From JBBQFI01 sp038237805 (GTDB lineage: Bacteria > Verrucomicrobiota > Verrucomicrobiia > Chthoniobacterales > UBA10450), in NCBI GenBank assembly GCA_038237805.1, contig JBBRYI010000005.1:150845-214844 (forward strand): a DNA stretch of 64,000 nt, written 5' to 3'. The position numbers and the translations under genes are program-made. Every line of letters starts with the position of its first letter. The first letter of the stretch is position 1. Below the pieces are notes generated by a model. That model saw only the letters and a program-made list of their open reading frames with translations. It ran no database searches and was not told where the DNA came from. Below, piece after piece: positions 42,576 through 51,416 of this stretch.

Positions 42576-43832
42576 TTACCTGCAAGAGTCGGCCATGGCG
42601 TTTCCCGCAATCCAGCCGGTTGTCCAAGCCGCCTGGAAATTGAATCCGCCGGTGATACCATCGATGTCGAGCAGTTCGCCGGCAAAATAAAGGTGAGGTG
42701 TGATCCGGCTCTCCATGCTTTTGAAATTGATCTCGCGCAACCGAACGCCGCCGCAAGTGACGAATTCATCTTTATTCAGCGATTTACCGTGAACCTCGAA
42801 CTCGGTTTCGCGCAATTGCCTAACGAGCGAGTTAATTCCTTCGCGCGAGAGGGAGGTCCAAATAATCTCTGGAGAAATTCGCGCGTTCAAAACCAACTTC
42901 TCCCAAAGCCGGACCGGCAGTGCTTCGATCGGTGAATTGATCACGCGCTTGTTCGGTTGTGTTTCTCGGCGCGATCGAAACTCCGCGCGAAGCGCAGCCT
43001 CGCTCATATTGGGAATCCAGTTTACGCGCAGCGGAAAACGATAATCCATTGCGTGCAAAGCGCGCGCTCCCCAGGCCGAAAGCCGGAGCACGGCCGGGCC
43101 GCTGATCCCGTTGTGAGTGATAAGGAGCGGACCGCGCTCGCGCAATTTTCCCACAGATACTTCGACGTCGTTCACCGAGACGCCTGGCAATGATTGCAAC
43201 CATTTCGATCTAATATGAAGCGAGAATAGCGACGGGACCGGCGGTTCGATGGTGTGACCGAGCGAACGCGCGATCTCGGCGCCGACCACACTGCGCGCGC
43301 CGCCTGTGGCAAGGAGCAATCGATTGCAAGTGGCCAAATTGCCATCGCTCAATTTCAAATCGAAACCGCTATCGGCGCGCACACTTGCGCTTTCTATTCC
43401 TCTGCGCGTGAACAGTTGCACGCCCGCGTTCTTCGCTTCGTCGATCAGACATTTTACGATCGTCTCCGATGAGTCTGTTGTCGGAAAGATTCGGCCGTCA
43501 TCTTCTCGTTTCAAAGAAACACCGCGCGATTCGAACCAGGTCACCGTATCTTGCGCAGAAAACCGGTGGAGCGGCGAAATCAACTCGCGTTCGCCACGAG
43601 GATAACGCGTCGTAAACAGGCGTGGATCGAGCAGGGCGTGTGTGACATTGCAGCGGCCTCCGCCCGAAATGCGGACCTTGGAGAGAAATTGCGAAGTGCG
43701 TTCGAACAATGAAACTTCGCAATCACGATTCGCGCGCGCGGCTGCGATCGCAGCGAAAAATCCAGCGGCGCCACCGCCTGCGATTGCGATTCGAACCACT
43801 TTCGCGTCAGGACTCGCCGTCAATCTGAGCAA
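42576..43832 (-). CDS. HI0933/YhiN-family FAD-dependent oxidoreductase
   Basis: A 418-residue flavoprotein. The dinucleotide fold motif AGGGAAGFFAA lies at about 18-28, followed by the family-specific KVRISGGGRCNVTH and, at the C-terminus, CGGVRLREINFKSMESR and YFAGELLDIDGITGGFNFQAAWTTG. These are the marks of the HI0933/YhiN (BaiN-like) group; the reaction is not known for most members. The frame starts at a TTG (43832) overlapping the upstream stop; a GTG at 43799 directly before VRIAIAGGG is an alternative. It is flanked closely by the MmcQ/YjbR-like gene and the YkgJ gene, apparently one operon. Confidence 0.9.
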   Translation of the reverse strand: MLRLTASPDAKVVRIAIAGGGAAGFFAAIAAARANRDCEVSLFERTSQFLSKVRISGGGRCNVTHALLDPRLFTTRYPRGERELISPLHRFSAQDTVTWFESRGVSLKREDDGRIFPTTDSSETIVKCLIDEAKNAGVQLFTRRGIESASVRADSGFDLKLSDGNLATCNRLLLATGGARSVVGAEIARSLGHTIEPPVPSLFSLHIRSKWLQSLPGVSVNDVEVSVGKLRERGPLLITHNGISGPAVLRLSAWGARALHAMDYRFPLRVNWIPNMSEAALRAEFRSRRETQPNKRVINSPIEALPVRLWEKLVLNARISPEIIWTSLSREGINSLVRQLRETEFEVHGKSLNKDEFVTCGGVRLREINFKSMESRITPHLYFAGELLDIDGITGGFNFQAAWTTGWIAGNAMADSCR

Positions 43833-44151
43833 TCAAGCGCTTAGGCGCCGTATTGCGCCAGGCGCAGCGCATGGCGCGATTCACTATTTCTTTCGTGGCT
43901 GGTGCTAACTTTACAAGGGTCGCGCCTCTTACGCCCCAACCGCCCGGGACGGCGGAGAAAACCTTTGGATATTCTTGCGCCAATTGCTTCTGCTGCTCGG
44001 GTGTAAGTTTCACCATTCCCTCATTCTTTGCGGAGGAAGGAATCGTCGCGAAAATCTTGTTGCGCACACGAAAATCGGGATGATTCATGTGCGAGCTTTC
44101 GACCGCTTCTGGCTGCGCAAGCGCAATCCGGCGATATCCGTCAACCGTCAT
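43807..44151 (-). CDS. MmcQ/YjbR-family protein
   Basis: About 114 residues from the ATG at 44151 (MTVDGYRRIALAQPEAVESS). It has the family's core: HMNHPDFRVRNKIFATI near 25-40, then GMVKLTPEQQKQL and GWGVRGATLVKL. MmcQ/YjbR proteins have a CyaY-like fold and are described as DNA-binding in some annotations; no role is settled. The stop overlaps the 5' end of the flavoprotein frame. An extension to 44181 is open but unsupported. Confidence 0.85.
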   Translation of the reverse strand: MTVDGYRRIALAQPEAVESSHMNHPDFRVRNKIFATIPSSAKNEGMVKLTPEQQKQLAQEYPKVFSAVPGGWGVRGATLVKLAPATKEIVNRAMRCAWRNTAPKRLIAQIDGES

Positions 44152-44242
44152 CAGAACTTTGCCGAAGCAATCCGGTCGCAAATATTTGATTCGTCAGTGG
44201 TGAACATGAACATATGCTCGCCAGCAAAAGCGAAGCTGAAAA

Positions 44243-46366
44243 TCACGGATTGAGCCCCATGCGGCGGATCAGTTCGGCGACGCGTAGGTCGCTTCGGAGG
44301 TGTTCACACTGGGGCCGAATCATCATGTATTGTAGCTCGCCACTGTGTCGCTGGAAGTCTTTGTCCAACCAGGCAAAAGCCTGATCGCGATCGCCGAGAC
44401 CGTCGTAAATCACAGCCAGACTTTGGCCGACCGCCTCGCCGCGGGAATATTTCTCCTCGAGGTCTTTCAAAATTCCACGCGCCTCAGTTTGCCTGCCCGC
44501 AATCGCATAGAGGTAGCCCAGGAGGCCAAGCTGTCCGCTGGATTTCCGCGTCATTTCAACCACTTTCTCACGCAGGGTGATCGCCTCTGGGTAGCGCCGC
44601 TGCTTTAGGTATGCCTGGCCTAACCAGTCGTATCCTGACGGATGGTTAGGATCGAGCTCAATGATCCTCCGACACTGTTCAATAGCCCCTGCGATGTCGT
44701 TCTTGAGAAGAAGCGTAATCGCGACATTGGCGCTGATAATCGGCGAAAGAGGATCAAGTTCCTGTGCCCGCTTAATTTCCCGCAACGCATCGTCGAATCG
44801 CTGCGTTACGTTCAGATAAAGACTGTACCAGTGATGCGCCGTCGGATAATTAGGGTTGAGACTGATGGCGCGCCGGTATTCCTGTTCGGCCTCGGTCCAT
44901 TGCCAGTTGTATTGGTAAAGCAAAGCCGGAGAGGTGTGCGCTTCAGCCAGTGAATCATCGATCTGAAGCGCCTTGTCTGCGGCTGCTTTCGCCTTCGGCA
45001 TGACTTCGCTCCAGGGAACGCCGATATACTGCTCCAATAACAAATAGGCATCCGCCAAGCCGGCGTAGCCGAGAGCAAAATTCGGATCGCGCTCGATCGC
45101 CTGTTGGAATTGCTCGGTCGCTTGCTTGATCCCGTCCGGAGTGCGCTTGTTCCAAAAATAGCGCCCGCGCAGGTAGAACTGATACGCCTCCGCGTTTGTG
45201 GTGTCACGTTTGACGAGCCGACGCTGTTCTTCGCCGGATAATTTCAACTTCAACTTCTCGGCGACCTCTCGGGCGATCGCTTGTTTGACTGAAATCACGT
45301 CGGAGATTTTGCGGTCGTACCCCGCGCCCCAAAGCTGCGCTCCTGTCGTGGCGTCCACCAAATCCACTTGAACGCTGAGGTCGTTTTGTATCTGCCGCAC
45401 TTTCCCGGTCAGTACCGCTGTGACCTGCAACTCCCGCCCAACCCGCCGCGGATCCACATCCTTGCCCTTGTAATGAAAAGCGGTCGAGCGTGCGATCACT
45501 CTTAACTGTTGCAACTCGGTTAGGCTATTGATTAGCGCCTCAGAAATTCCTTCCGCCAAATACTCCGCGTTCGGATCGCTGCTCGCGTTCTCGAATGGCA
45601 AAACAGCAATGGAACGACCGCTTCCCTGCGCCGCGCCCGCGTCTCTCCACGATCGCAAAATCTCCGGGTGGAAGAAAACAAAAGCCCCAACGCCGAGGGC
45701 AATCATGAACAGCACTAGCCCGACGATGAGTGTACGCTTACGTCGGGGAAGACTGGGTGCAGCAGGCGTCTCTTTCGTCGCTGCACACTTTCGCGGCGTT
45801 TCCGGATTACCGATCTCGCCCGTGTAAAAATTAACCAACGAAAGCTTGCGGCCATGTTTCACTTCGCACTCGCCAAGGTCATGCAGATGCGGATTCCAAC
45901 GTGGGAATGGCGCGAGATCGTCCGCGATGCGTTTCGACAGCAGAATGTGATCGCCATCCCAGCAATTCATCACTCGCTCCGCCATGTCGACGCCCGCGCC
46001 GGCGACATTTGTCCTGTCGTTAACGTCAACGACCTCATTGACCGGGCCGCTGTGAATCCCCATCCGCAACCGAATCTCAGGATGGCCTTTCATCGCCTTC
46101 GCTATTTCCATCGCACATTCAATCGGAGCCTGTGGATCGTCGAAGAACACAAGCAACATTCCATCTCCGGTAGGGACGCGAAGCAATTTGCCTTCCGCTT
46201 CCGCGCGCCGAAATCGCAACGTGTCTTTCACAATCCGCGTCAGCTCGGCCATGACGCGTGTTTGCTCGGTGATGAGCAGAGTTGAGTATTCGACCACGTC
46301 CATGTTCAAGACGTGCGCGATCTCGACTTTGGGGTCCGACGACGGGTCGGAGGGCATGGTCAACAT
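44243..46366 (-). CDS. Adenylate/guanylate cyclase-type sensor with TolB-like and TPR domains
   Basis: A 707-residue protein. Residues about 14-185 form a class III nucleotide cyclase-like domain (HVLNMDVVEYSTL with metal-site Asp23, PTGDGMLLVF, GIHSGPV, NVAGAGVDMAERVM). A membrane helix follows (212-232). A TolB-N-like domain (about 245-380: SIAVLPFENASSDPNAEYLAEGISEALI) and about eight TPR-type repeats make up the rest. This chain is common in soil bacteria and proteobacteria. Whether it makes cyclic nucleotide is uncertain, since parts of the catalytic set are divergent. An ATG at 46357 (MPSDPSS) is an alternative start; the 46366 ATG lies at the edge of a repeat. Confidence 0.88.
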   Translation of the reverse strand: MLTMPSDPSSDPKVEIAHVLNMDVVEYSTLLITEQTRVMAELTRIVKDTLRFRRAEAEGKLLRVPTGDGMLLVFFDDPQAPIECAMEIAKAMKGHPEIRLRMGIHSGPVNEVVDVNDRTNVAGAGVDMAERVMNCWDGDHILLSKRIADDLAPFPRWNPHLHDLGECEVKHGRKLSLVNFYTGEIGNPETPRKCAATKETPAAPSLPRRKRTLIVGLVLFMIALGVGAFVFFHPEILRSWRDAGAAQGSGRSIAVLPFENASSDPNAEYLAEGISEALINSLTELQQLRVIARSTAFHYKGKDVDPRRVGRELQVTAVLTGKVRQIQNDLSVQVDLVDATTGAQLWGAGYDRKISDVISVKQAIAREVAEKLKLKLSGEEQRRLVKRDTTNAEAYQFYLRGRYFWNKRTPDGIKQATEQFQQAIERDPNFALGYAGLADAYLLLEQYIGVPWSEVMPKAKAAADKALQIDDSLAEAHTSPALLYQYNWQWTEAEQEYRRAISLNPNYPTAHHWYSLYLNVTQRFDDALREIKRAQELDPLSPIISANVAITLLLKNDIAGAIEQCRRIIELDPNHPSGYDWLGQAYLKQRRYPEAITLREKVVEMTRKSSGQLGLLGYLYAIAGRQTEARGILKDLEEKYSRGEAVGQSLAVIYDGLGDRDQAFAWLDKDFQRHSGELQYMMIRPQCEHLRSDLRVAELIRRMGLNP

Positions 46367-46398
46367 TGAACGCTCAACACTAAACGTTCAACGTTGAA
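46358..46398. repeat. TTGAAC/GTTCAA short repeat between asnS and cyclase gene
   Basis: A 40-base stretch of alternating near-identical units (CATTGAACG, CTCAACA, ACGTTCAACG, TTGAAC) with overall dyad symmetry. It abuts the asnS stop codon and covers the alternative cyclase start. Confidence 0.6.
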
Positions 46399-47787
46399 CT
46401 AGAACTCCGCGCTGCCCGGTGTGCGCGCGAATGGAATTACATCCCGGATGTTCGACACACCGGTAACGAACATGAGCATGCGTTCGAAGCCAAGACCGAA
46501 ACCTGAGTGCGGCACGGTGCCATAGCGGCGCAGGTCGAGATACCATTTGTAATCGGCCGGATCCATTTTGTGGCGGCGCATGTTTTCTTCGAGAACATCG
46601 CGTCGCTCTTCACGCTGACTACCGCCGACGATTTCGCCGATACCGGGAACAAGTACATCCATCGCGGTAACGGTTTTGCCATCGTCGTTCATTCGCATAT
46701 AGAACGGCTTAATTTCTTTCGGATAATTAAAAACTGTGACCGGCGACTTGAAATGTTTCTCGGTCAGCCAGCGCTCATGCTCCGATTGCAAATTCGCTCC
46801 GTATGTGACGGGGAATTCAAATTTTTCGCCGCTCTTTTCCAGCGAGCCGACTGCTTCGGTATAGCTGACGCGTTGGAAGGGTCGGTCGAGCACAAAGTCA
46901 AGACGCGCGATAAGTTCCTTATCGACAAACTTTGAGAAGAGATCGAACTCGTCTGGGCAATTAGTGCGGATATCGCGGATGAGATATTTCACGATCTCTT
47001 CGGCGAGATCCATGTTCCCCTCCAGATCGCAAAACGCGACCTCGGGTTCGATCATCCAAAATTCGTTTGCGTGTCGTGACGTGTTCGAGTTCTCCGCGCG
47101 AAACGTAGGACCGAACGTGTAAACTTTTGAGAGCGCGCAGGCGAACGCCTCGGCTTCGAGTTGTCCGCTGACCGTGAGATAAGTTTGTCGCGCGAAGAAA
47201 TCCTTCGCGTAATCAATGCTGCCGTCTGCTTTCTTTGGCGGATTTTTTGGATCGATTGACGTGACGCGGAACAGTTCGCCGGCGCCTTCGCAATCGCTGC
47301 CGGTGATGATTGGTGTGTTGAGATAAAAAAAGCCGCGATCCTGGAAGAATTGATGAATGGCAAAAGCGAGGCGGCTGCGCACGCGAAAAACTGAGCCGAA
47401 AAGATTCGAGCGCGGGCGCAGATGCGCTATCTCCCGCAAGAATTCCGGCGTGTGCCCTTTTTTCTGGAGGGGGTAACTGTCGTCTGAAGAACCGATGATT
47501 TCGATTTCGTTTGCGACAACTTCCCAGCTCTGGCCTTTACCTTGTGACGCAATCAGTTTTCCGTGCACCGCCAACGATGCGCCAGTCGTTAGGCGCTGAA
47601 TGTCTGCGTAGTTCGGCAGCGAATCGTTCGCGATTACCTGCAAATTTCTCAGCGACGAACCATCATTCAGTTCGAGAAAGGAGAATGTCTTCGAGTCGCG
47701 CCGTGTGCGCACCCAGCCTTTAACCAGGATGGAATCCATCGGCGCGGAACTCTTGAGCGCGTCTTTGATCGGCGTCGCGGAAATCAT
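46399..47787 (-). CDS. asnS: Asparaginyl-tRNA synthetase
   Basis: A 462-residue class IIb synthetase. The N-terminal OB fold (about 20-105: VKGWVRTRRDSKTFSFLELNDGS) binds the anticodon. The catalytic domain has motif 2 as FRAENSNTSRHANEFWMIE and motif 3 as GFGLGFERMLMFVTGVSNIRDV. AsnRS rather than AspRS is indicated by the overall length and the motif-2 and C-terminal sequences (DVIPFARTPGSAEF). It charges tRNA-Asn with asparagine in the cytoplasm. It includes a CCTAACGA motif copy at 47586. The divergent side is the serA 3' region with a palindromic repeat. Confidence 0.96.
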   Translation of the reverse strand: MISATPIKDALKSSAPMDSILVKGWVRTRRDSKTFSFLELNDGSSLRNLQVIANDSLPNYADIQRLTTGASLAVHGKLIASQGKGQSWEVVANEIEIIGSSDDSYPLQKKGHTPEFLREIAHLRPRSNLFGSVFRVRSRLAFAIHQFFQDRGFFYLNTPIITGSDCEGAGELFRVTSIDPKNPPKKADGSIDYAKDFFARQTYLTVSGQLEAEAFACALSKVYTFGPTFRAENSNTSRHANEFWMIEPEVAFCDLEGNMDLAEEIVKYLIRDIRTNCPDEFDLFSKFVDKELIARLDFVLDRPFQRVSYTEAVGSLEKSGEKFEFPVTYGANLQSEHERWLTEKHFKSPVTVFNYPKEIKPFYMRMNDDGKTVTAMDVLVPGIGEIVGGSQREERRDVLEENMRRHKMDPADYKWYLDLRRYGTVPHSGFGLGFERMLMFVTGVSNIRDVIPFARTPGSAEF

Positions 47788-47847
47788 GCTGGAAGATTGC
47801 CGCGTGACTTACATCCGACAAGTGAAAGGAATTGAGATCAAGATGGT

Positions 47848-47904
47848 GTAGAGGCGGCCGTGCCGGCCGCGTTTTAGATTTGCGGGCGACACGCCCGCCA
47901 CTAC
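47848..47904. repeat. Palindromic repeat overlapping the serA stop codon
   Basis: Two arms, each self-complementary (GGCGGCCGTGCCGGCCGC; GCGGGCGACACGCCCGC), form an imperfect inverted pair with GTAG/CTAC ends. The serA stop codon (TAG, 47901-47903) is inside its last bases. Confidence 0.75.
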
Positions 47905-49493
47905 AGCTCTATGACCTGCGCAGAGTGAATGTCATCGCTCGCGTGGATTTCAGCGAGCAATGCGGCGTCCGGAGCAGTGTCGAGATTTAGAACGGTTAAC
48001 GCCGTGCCCCCGGCTTGATTTCGGCTGAGCGACATCGTCGCAATATTGACGCCGTGGCTGCCGAGCAATGTCCCGATGCGGCCCACCATACCGGGCCGAT
48101 CTGTGTTTTCGAGAACGAGAATGACACCGCGAGGACGAGCTTCGACAGGCCTGCTGTTGATGTTAACGATGCGCGGCGTAACGCCGAAGAACGCGCCGGC
48201 AACGGAAACATTTTTCCCTTCGCCGGCCGCGGAAAGTTCAAGCAGGTCGGTGTAATCGCCTGCTGCGCTGAGTCGCGTTTCGGTGATTTTCAATCCGAGG
48301 CTTTCCGCAAATGCAGGCGCATTAACTTCGTTCACTTCGGTTCCGCCGGCGCTCTGTAGAAATCCTTTCAAGACCGAGCGCGTGATCGCGGTCGTGTCCA
48401 CTTCATTGACCTTTCCGCTGTAATTGATGTTCAGGTGTTCGGCGCGGCGCGGCGCAATTTGAGAAAGAAAACGCCCGAGTTTCTCACCGAAAAGCAAATG
48501 TGGTCCGACGATGGCTAAAGTCTTGGCATCCAGATTCGGCATGTTGACCGCATTGCGAATTGTTCCTTCGAGCAGCGCTGCGCGGATCGATTGTGCGATT
48601 TCGATTCCGACACTTTCCTGCGCTTCGGCGGTGGAAGCGCCGAGATGCGGCGTTAAGATTAAATTCGGGACGCTGCGCAATCGCGACTCGTTAGGCAGCG
48701 GTTCCGTTTCAAAAACATCGAGCGCGGCGACAGCGACGTGCCCGCTCTGTAACGAATCGGCGAGCGCAATTTCATCGATCAATCCGCCGCGCGCGCAATT
48801 GATCACGCGCACGCCACGCCTGGTTTTGGCGAGCCGATCGGCGTTGAGCAAATGATGTGTCTCCGGCGTGAGCGGCGTGTGCAGAGTGATGAAATCTGCG
48901 GCTGCGAGCACATCGTCGATTTCATCAAGCAATTCGACCTGCAGCGTGCGCGCGCGTGCCGCGGAGAGATAGGGATCGTAGGCGAGCACGCGCATTCCGA
49001 ACGCGATTGCTCGTCTACTGAGCTCGCTCCCGATGCGGCCCATGCCAATGATGCCAAGCGTCTTATTATAAAGCTCAACGCCTTCGAGATTTTTTCGGTC
49101 CCACTTTCCGCCTCGGACCATCGCATCCGCGGCGGGAATTTTTCGTGCGACGCATAGCAGCAACGAAAATGCATGCTCAGCCGTGGACACGGTGTTGCCG
49201 CCCGGCGCGTTCATCACGATCACACCACGCCGCGTTGCGGTATCGACATCGACGTTATCGACGCCAACGCCGGCGCGACCCACGACACGCAATTTCGAAC
49301 CCGCGTTTAAAATTGCACTCGTTACTTTCGTCTGACTGCGGACGACGATCGCGCTGAAGTCAGGAATTATTTTGACCAGTTCGGCTTCACCCAGACCGGT
49401 CTTGGTCGAAACATCGAGCGCGCGATCGCGCGAAAGTTCGTCAACGCCGCGCGGCGAAATCGAATCAGCGATCAATACTTTCGGCGGATTCAT
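47901..49493 (-). CDS. serA: D-3-phosphoglycerate dehydrogenase
   Basis: A 530-residue long-form PGDH. The NAD-binding fold has GIIGMGRIGSELSRR; the catalytic Arg/Glu/His regions are NCARGGLIDE, DVFETEPLP and LTPHLGAST. Behind the dehydrogenase core come the ASB domain (about 320-450) and a C-terminal ACT domain (VILVLENTDRPGMVGRIGTL), as in the type found in actinobacteria and many other phyla; ACT domains bind serine for feedback control. It oxidises 3-phosphoglycerate in serine synthesis, which would feed the cystathionine beta-synthase reaction. The start lies two bases after the stop of the upstream KimA-like gene. Confidence 0.95.
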   Translation of the reverse strand: MNPPKVLIADSISPRGVDELSRDRALDVSTKTGLGEAELVKIIPDFSAIVVRSQTKVTSAILNAGSKLRVVGRAGVGVDNVDVDTATRRGVIVMNAPGGNTVSTAEHAFSLLLCVARKIPAADAMVRGGKWDRKNLEGVELYNKTLGIIGMGRIGSELSRRAIAFGMRVLAYDPYLSAARARTLQVELLDEIDDVLAAADFITLHTPLTPETHHLLNADRLAKTRRGVRVINCARGGLIDEIALADSLQSGHVAVAALDVFETEPLPNESRLRSVPNLILTPHLGASTAEAQESVGIEIAQSIRAALLEGTIRNAVNMPNLDAKTLAIVGPHLLFGEKLGRFLSQIAPRRAEHLNINYSGKVNEVDTTAITRSVLKGFLQSAGGTEVNEVNAPAFAESLGLKITETRLSAAGDYTDLLELSAAGEGKNVSVAGAFFGVTPRIVNINSRPVEARPRGVILVLENTDRPGMVGRIGTLLGSHGVNIATMSLSRNQAGGTALTVLNLDTAPDAALLAEIHASDDIHSAQVIEL

Positions 49494-49495
49494 TG

Positions 49496-51364
49496 TTAGC
49501 CGAAAATGACGAGCTGAATCGAGTCGGGCAACTGTTGCGCGACAGTTGTCGCGACGCTGCCACGAAGAAGGTTGGCCAGAGCATGCCGTTGCGTCGCGCC
49601 GATCATGAGAAAATCAACGCCCATGGTAGCGGAAAGATCGAGAATGGTTGTCGAGGCGTCTTCACTCACCGCGTAAACCGGCAGCACACAAACGCCGCGC
49701 TCGGCGCCAAGCTTGAGCATTAACGACATGATCGCTTTGGCCTCGTGATCATCTCGCCAATGCGCGCGGCCCACGGTCGTCGGGCCGCCGGCATAATAAA
49801 CAGCGATCTCCTTGACGAAGAGCACGCAAAGAGTCGCTTTGCGCAATTGCGCTTCGTCGAGCGCGAAGCTGAGCACTGGGGTAATGCCGCGCGCGGCGAC
49901 CATGATTTTCTGTCCTTCGTCCAAACGTGGTTGCATTTTGGCGGCGAGATCTGGTGTGACCATCTGCGCCACTTGATGGGGAACCATGACACTGGTTAGG
50001 CCGCGCTTTTTTAGTGTCCATGCGCGCACGAAAAGACCAACGCCAAGAACACAAAGCACGAAAAAAAGCGCGTCCGGTTTCGTGTGCGCCAATGTCATTT
50101 CGACGAAGAAGAGAACTGTAAATGTGAAGCCGAAAAGAATGCGGTGATGCATTTTTACCGGGAGAACGCGATTGAAGCAGCATGACCCGAGATTTACGGT
50201 GATGGCTCCGACGACACCGATGGCGTAAAGGCCGGCCAGCGCGGTGAAGTTTCGCGTCGTAATGATGACGATGATCGGCAGGCCGACAGCGATAAGGAGT
50301 GGAATTTGCGGAACGCCGTGGCGGTTGAGCGCGAGAAAATGGTGCGGCATTTCCTGATCGCGGGTCATCATGTACAGCAACCCGATCATTGCCACGATTG
50401 CGGTATTGGCTGCGCTCAAGAGCAGAAGGAAAAAGACGATACCGATAATCCAGCCGAACATTTCTCCGAAGGCCGGACCGAAGCTCGCGCTTCCGAAATA
50501 TTCGCCAATGAAGCGCAGCATATCTTCACTGCGGAAATGCAGAGCGTCGCGAAGCGAATAGACGCCGTCCCACATTTGTACGCTGCGGTTTGGGTTCATC
50601 GAAAGCATTGCCCAACCGAGCACCGCAGTCGCGATAACTACTTCCACCGCTACAGGCCAGATCGCCCTTGCCGCTTCCCGACCGACGCGTGGTTCCGCGA
50701 TCGAAGATCCTTTATCCAATTTCATCACGCCGGTGAGATTGGCGATCGCTTCCACGCCGCTTAATGCCAGGATGACGCCGCAGAATTGCACCCAGACATG
50801 TCCGTAGCTTTCGTGCAGCGGCTGGAGATACCGCGTCGTGAGATGCGGCGCGCTGATAATGATGAGCGCGATCACGGCGAGAACGGTCGGCACGGCCAGA
50901 ACGACAGCGAGACTGCCACTATGTTTTGGTCCGTAAGAATTGATGAAGCCCATGAGCAACAGCACGCCTACGGTGGAAAGAACGATGTGTTCTTTAAGAA
51001 TTGGAATGTTGAAATAACTCAGCGCGGACCAACCGCTCAGCGCCGCGGTCACGGTGAGGTCTGCCACGAGCAACAGCGCTCCGACCACAGCAAGCAACCG
51101 GCCTTGCGAACGCGCGGCCGAGTAAACACCGCCGCCATCGGGAAAATATCTGCAGATGATGGCGTAGTTGATTCCGACCAAACCGGTGAGCGCGCAGACC
51201 GCAAGAATAATCGGGAACGAGGAAAATCCGGCGGCGAGAAACGCCAGACCAAGGACGTAGGCCTTACTCGTTCCCCAATCTCCGTAGAGCAACGCGGCTG
51301 CGCGTTTCCAATCCACATTGCGCGGGCGGTGAGCTCCGCTTTCTATTGGTGCAGCTACAGCCAT
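49496..51364 (-). CDS. KimA-like potassium transporter with USP-like tail (paralog 1)
   Basis: A 622-residue APC/KUP-type transporter with twelve membrane helices and a cytoplasmic USP-like domain (about 455-622, ending in GATQRHALANLLRGSV). Helix 1 reads GDWGTSKAYV, matching the KimA SDALSSVAYG region with Asp29 and Tyr36 in the positions of B. subtilis KimA D36 and Y43. Helix 3 reads ADLTVTAALS, with Asp102, Thr106 and Ser110 for D117, T121 and S125. PDGGGVYSAAR and LSGVEAIANLTGVMK are further shared motifs. KimA imports potassium with protons and its tail binds c-di-AMP. The role here is by homology recalled from memory. It is followed at two bases by serA. Confidence 0.82.
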   Translation of the reverse strand: MAVAAPIESGAHRPRNVDWKRAAALLYGDWGTSKAYVLGLAFLAAGFSSFPIILAVCALTGLVGINYAIICRYFPDGGGVYSAARSQGRLLAVVGALLLVADLTVTAALSGWSALSYFNIPILKEHIVLSTVGVLLLMGFINSYGPKHSGSLAVVLAVPTVLAVIALIIISAPHLTTRYLQPLHESYGHVWVQFCGVILALSGVEAIANLTGVMKLDKGSSIAEPRVGREAARAIWPVAVEVVIATAVLGWAMLSMNPNRSVQMWDGVYSLRDALHFRSEDMLRFIGEYFGSASFGPAFGEMFGWIIGIVFFLLLLSAANTAIVAMIGLLYMMTRDQEMPHHFLALNRHGVPQIPLLIAVGLPIIVIITTRNFTALAGLYAIGVVGAITVNLGSCCFNRVLPVKMHHRILFGFTFTVLFFVEMTLAHTKPDALFFVLCVLGVGLFVRAWTLKKRGLTSVMVPHQVAQMVTPDLAAKMQPRLDEGQKIMVAARGITPVLSFALDEAQLRKATLCVLFVKEIAVYYAGGPTTVGRAHWRDDHEAKAIMSLMLKLGAERGVCVLPVYAVSEDASTTILDLSATMGVDFLMIGATQRHALANLLRGSVATTVAQQLPDSIQLVIFG

Positions 51365-51416
51365 GAGATACGAATAGCGAAGCTACAGCGACATTTCGAC
51401 TACCGCACGCCCGCCT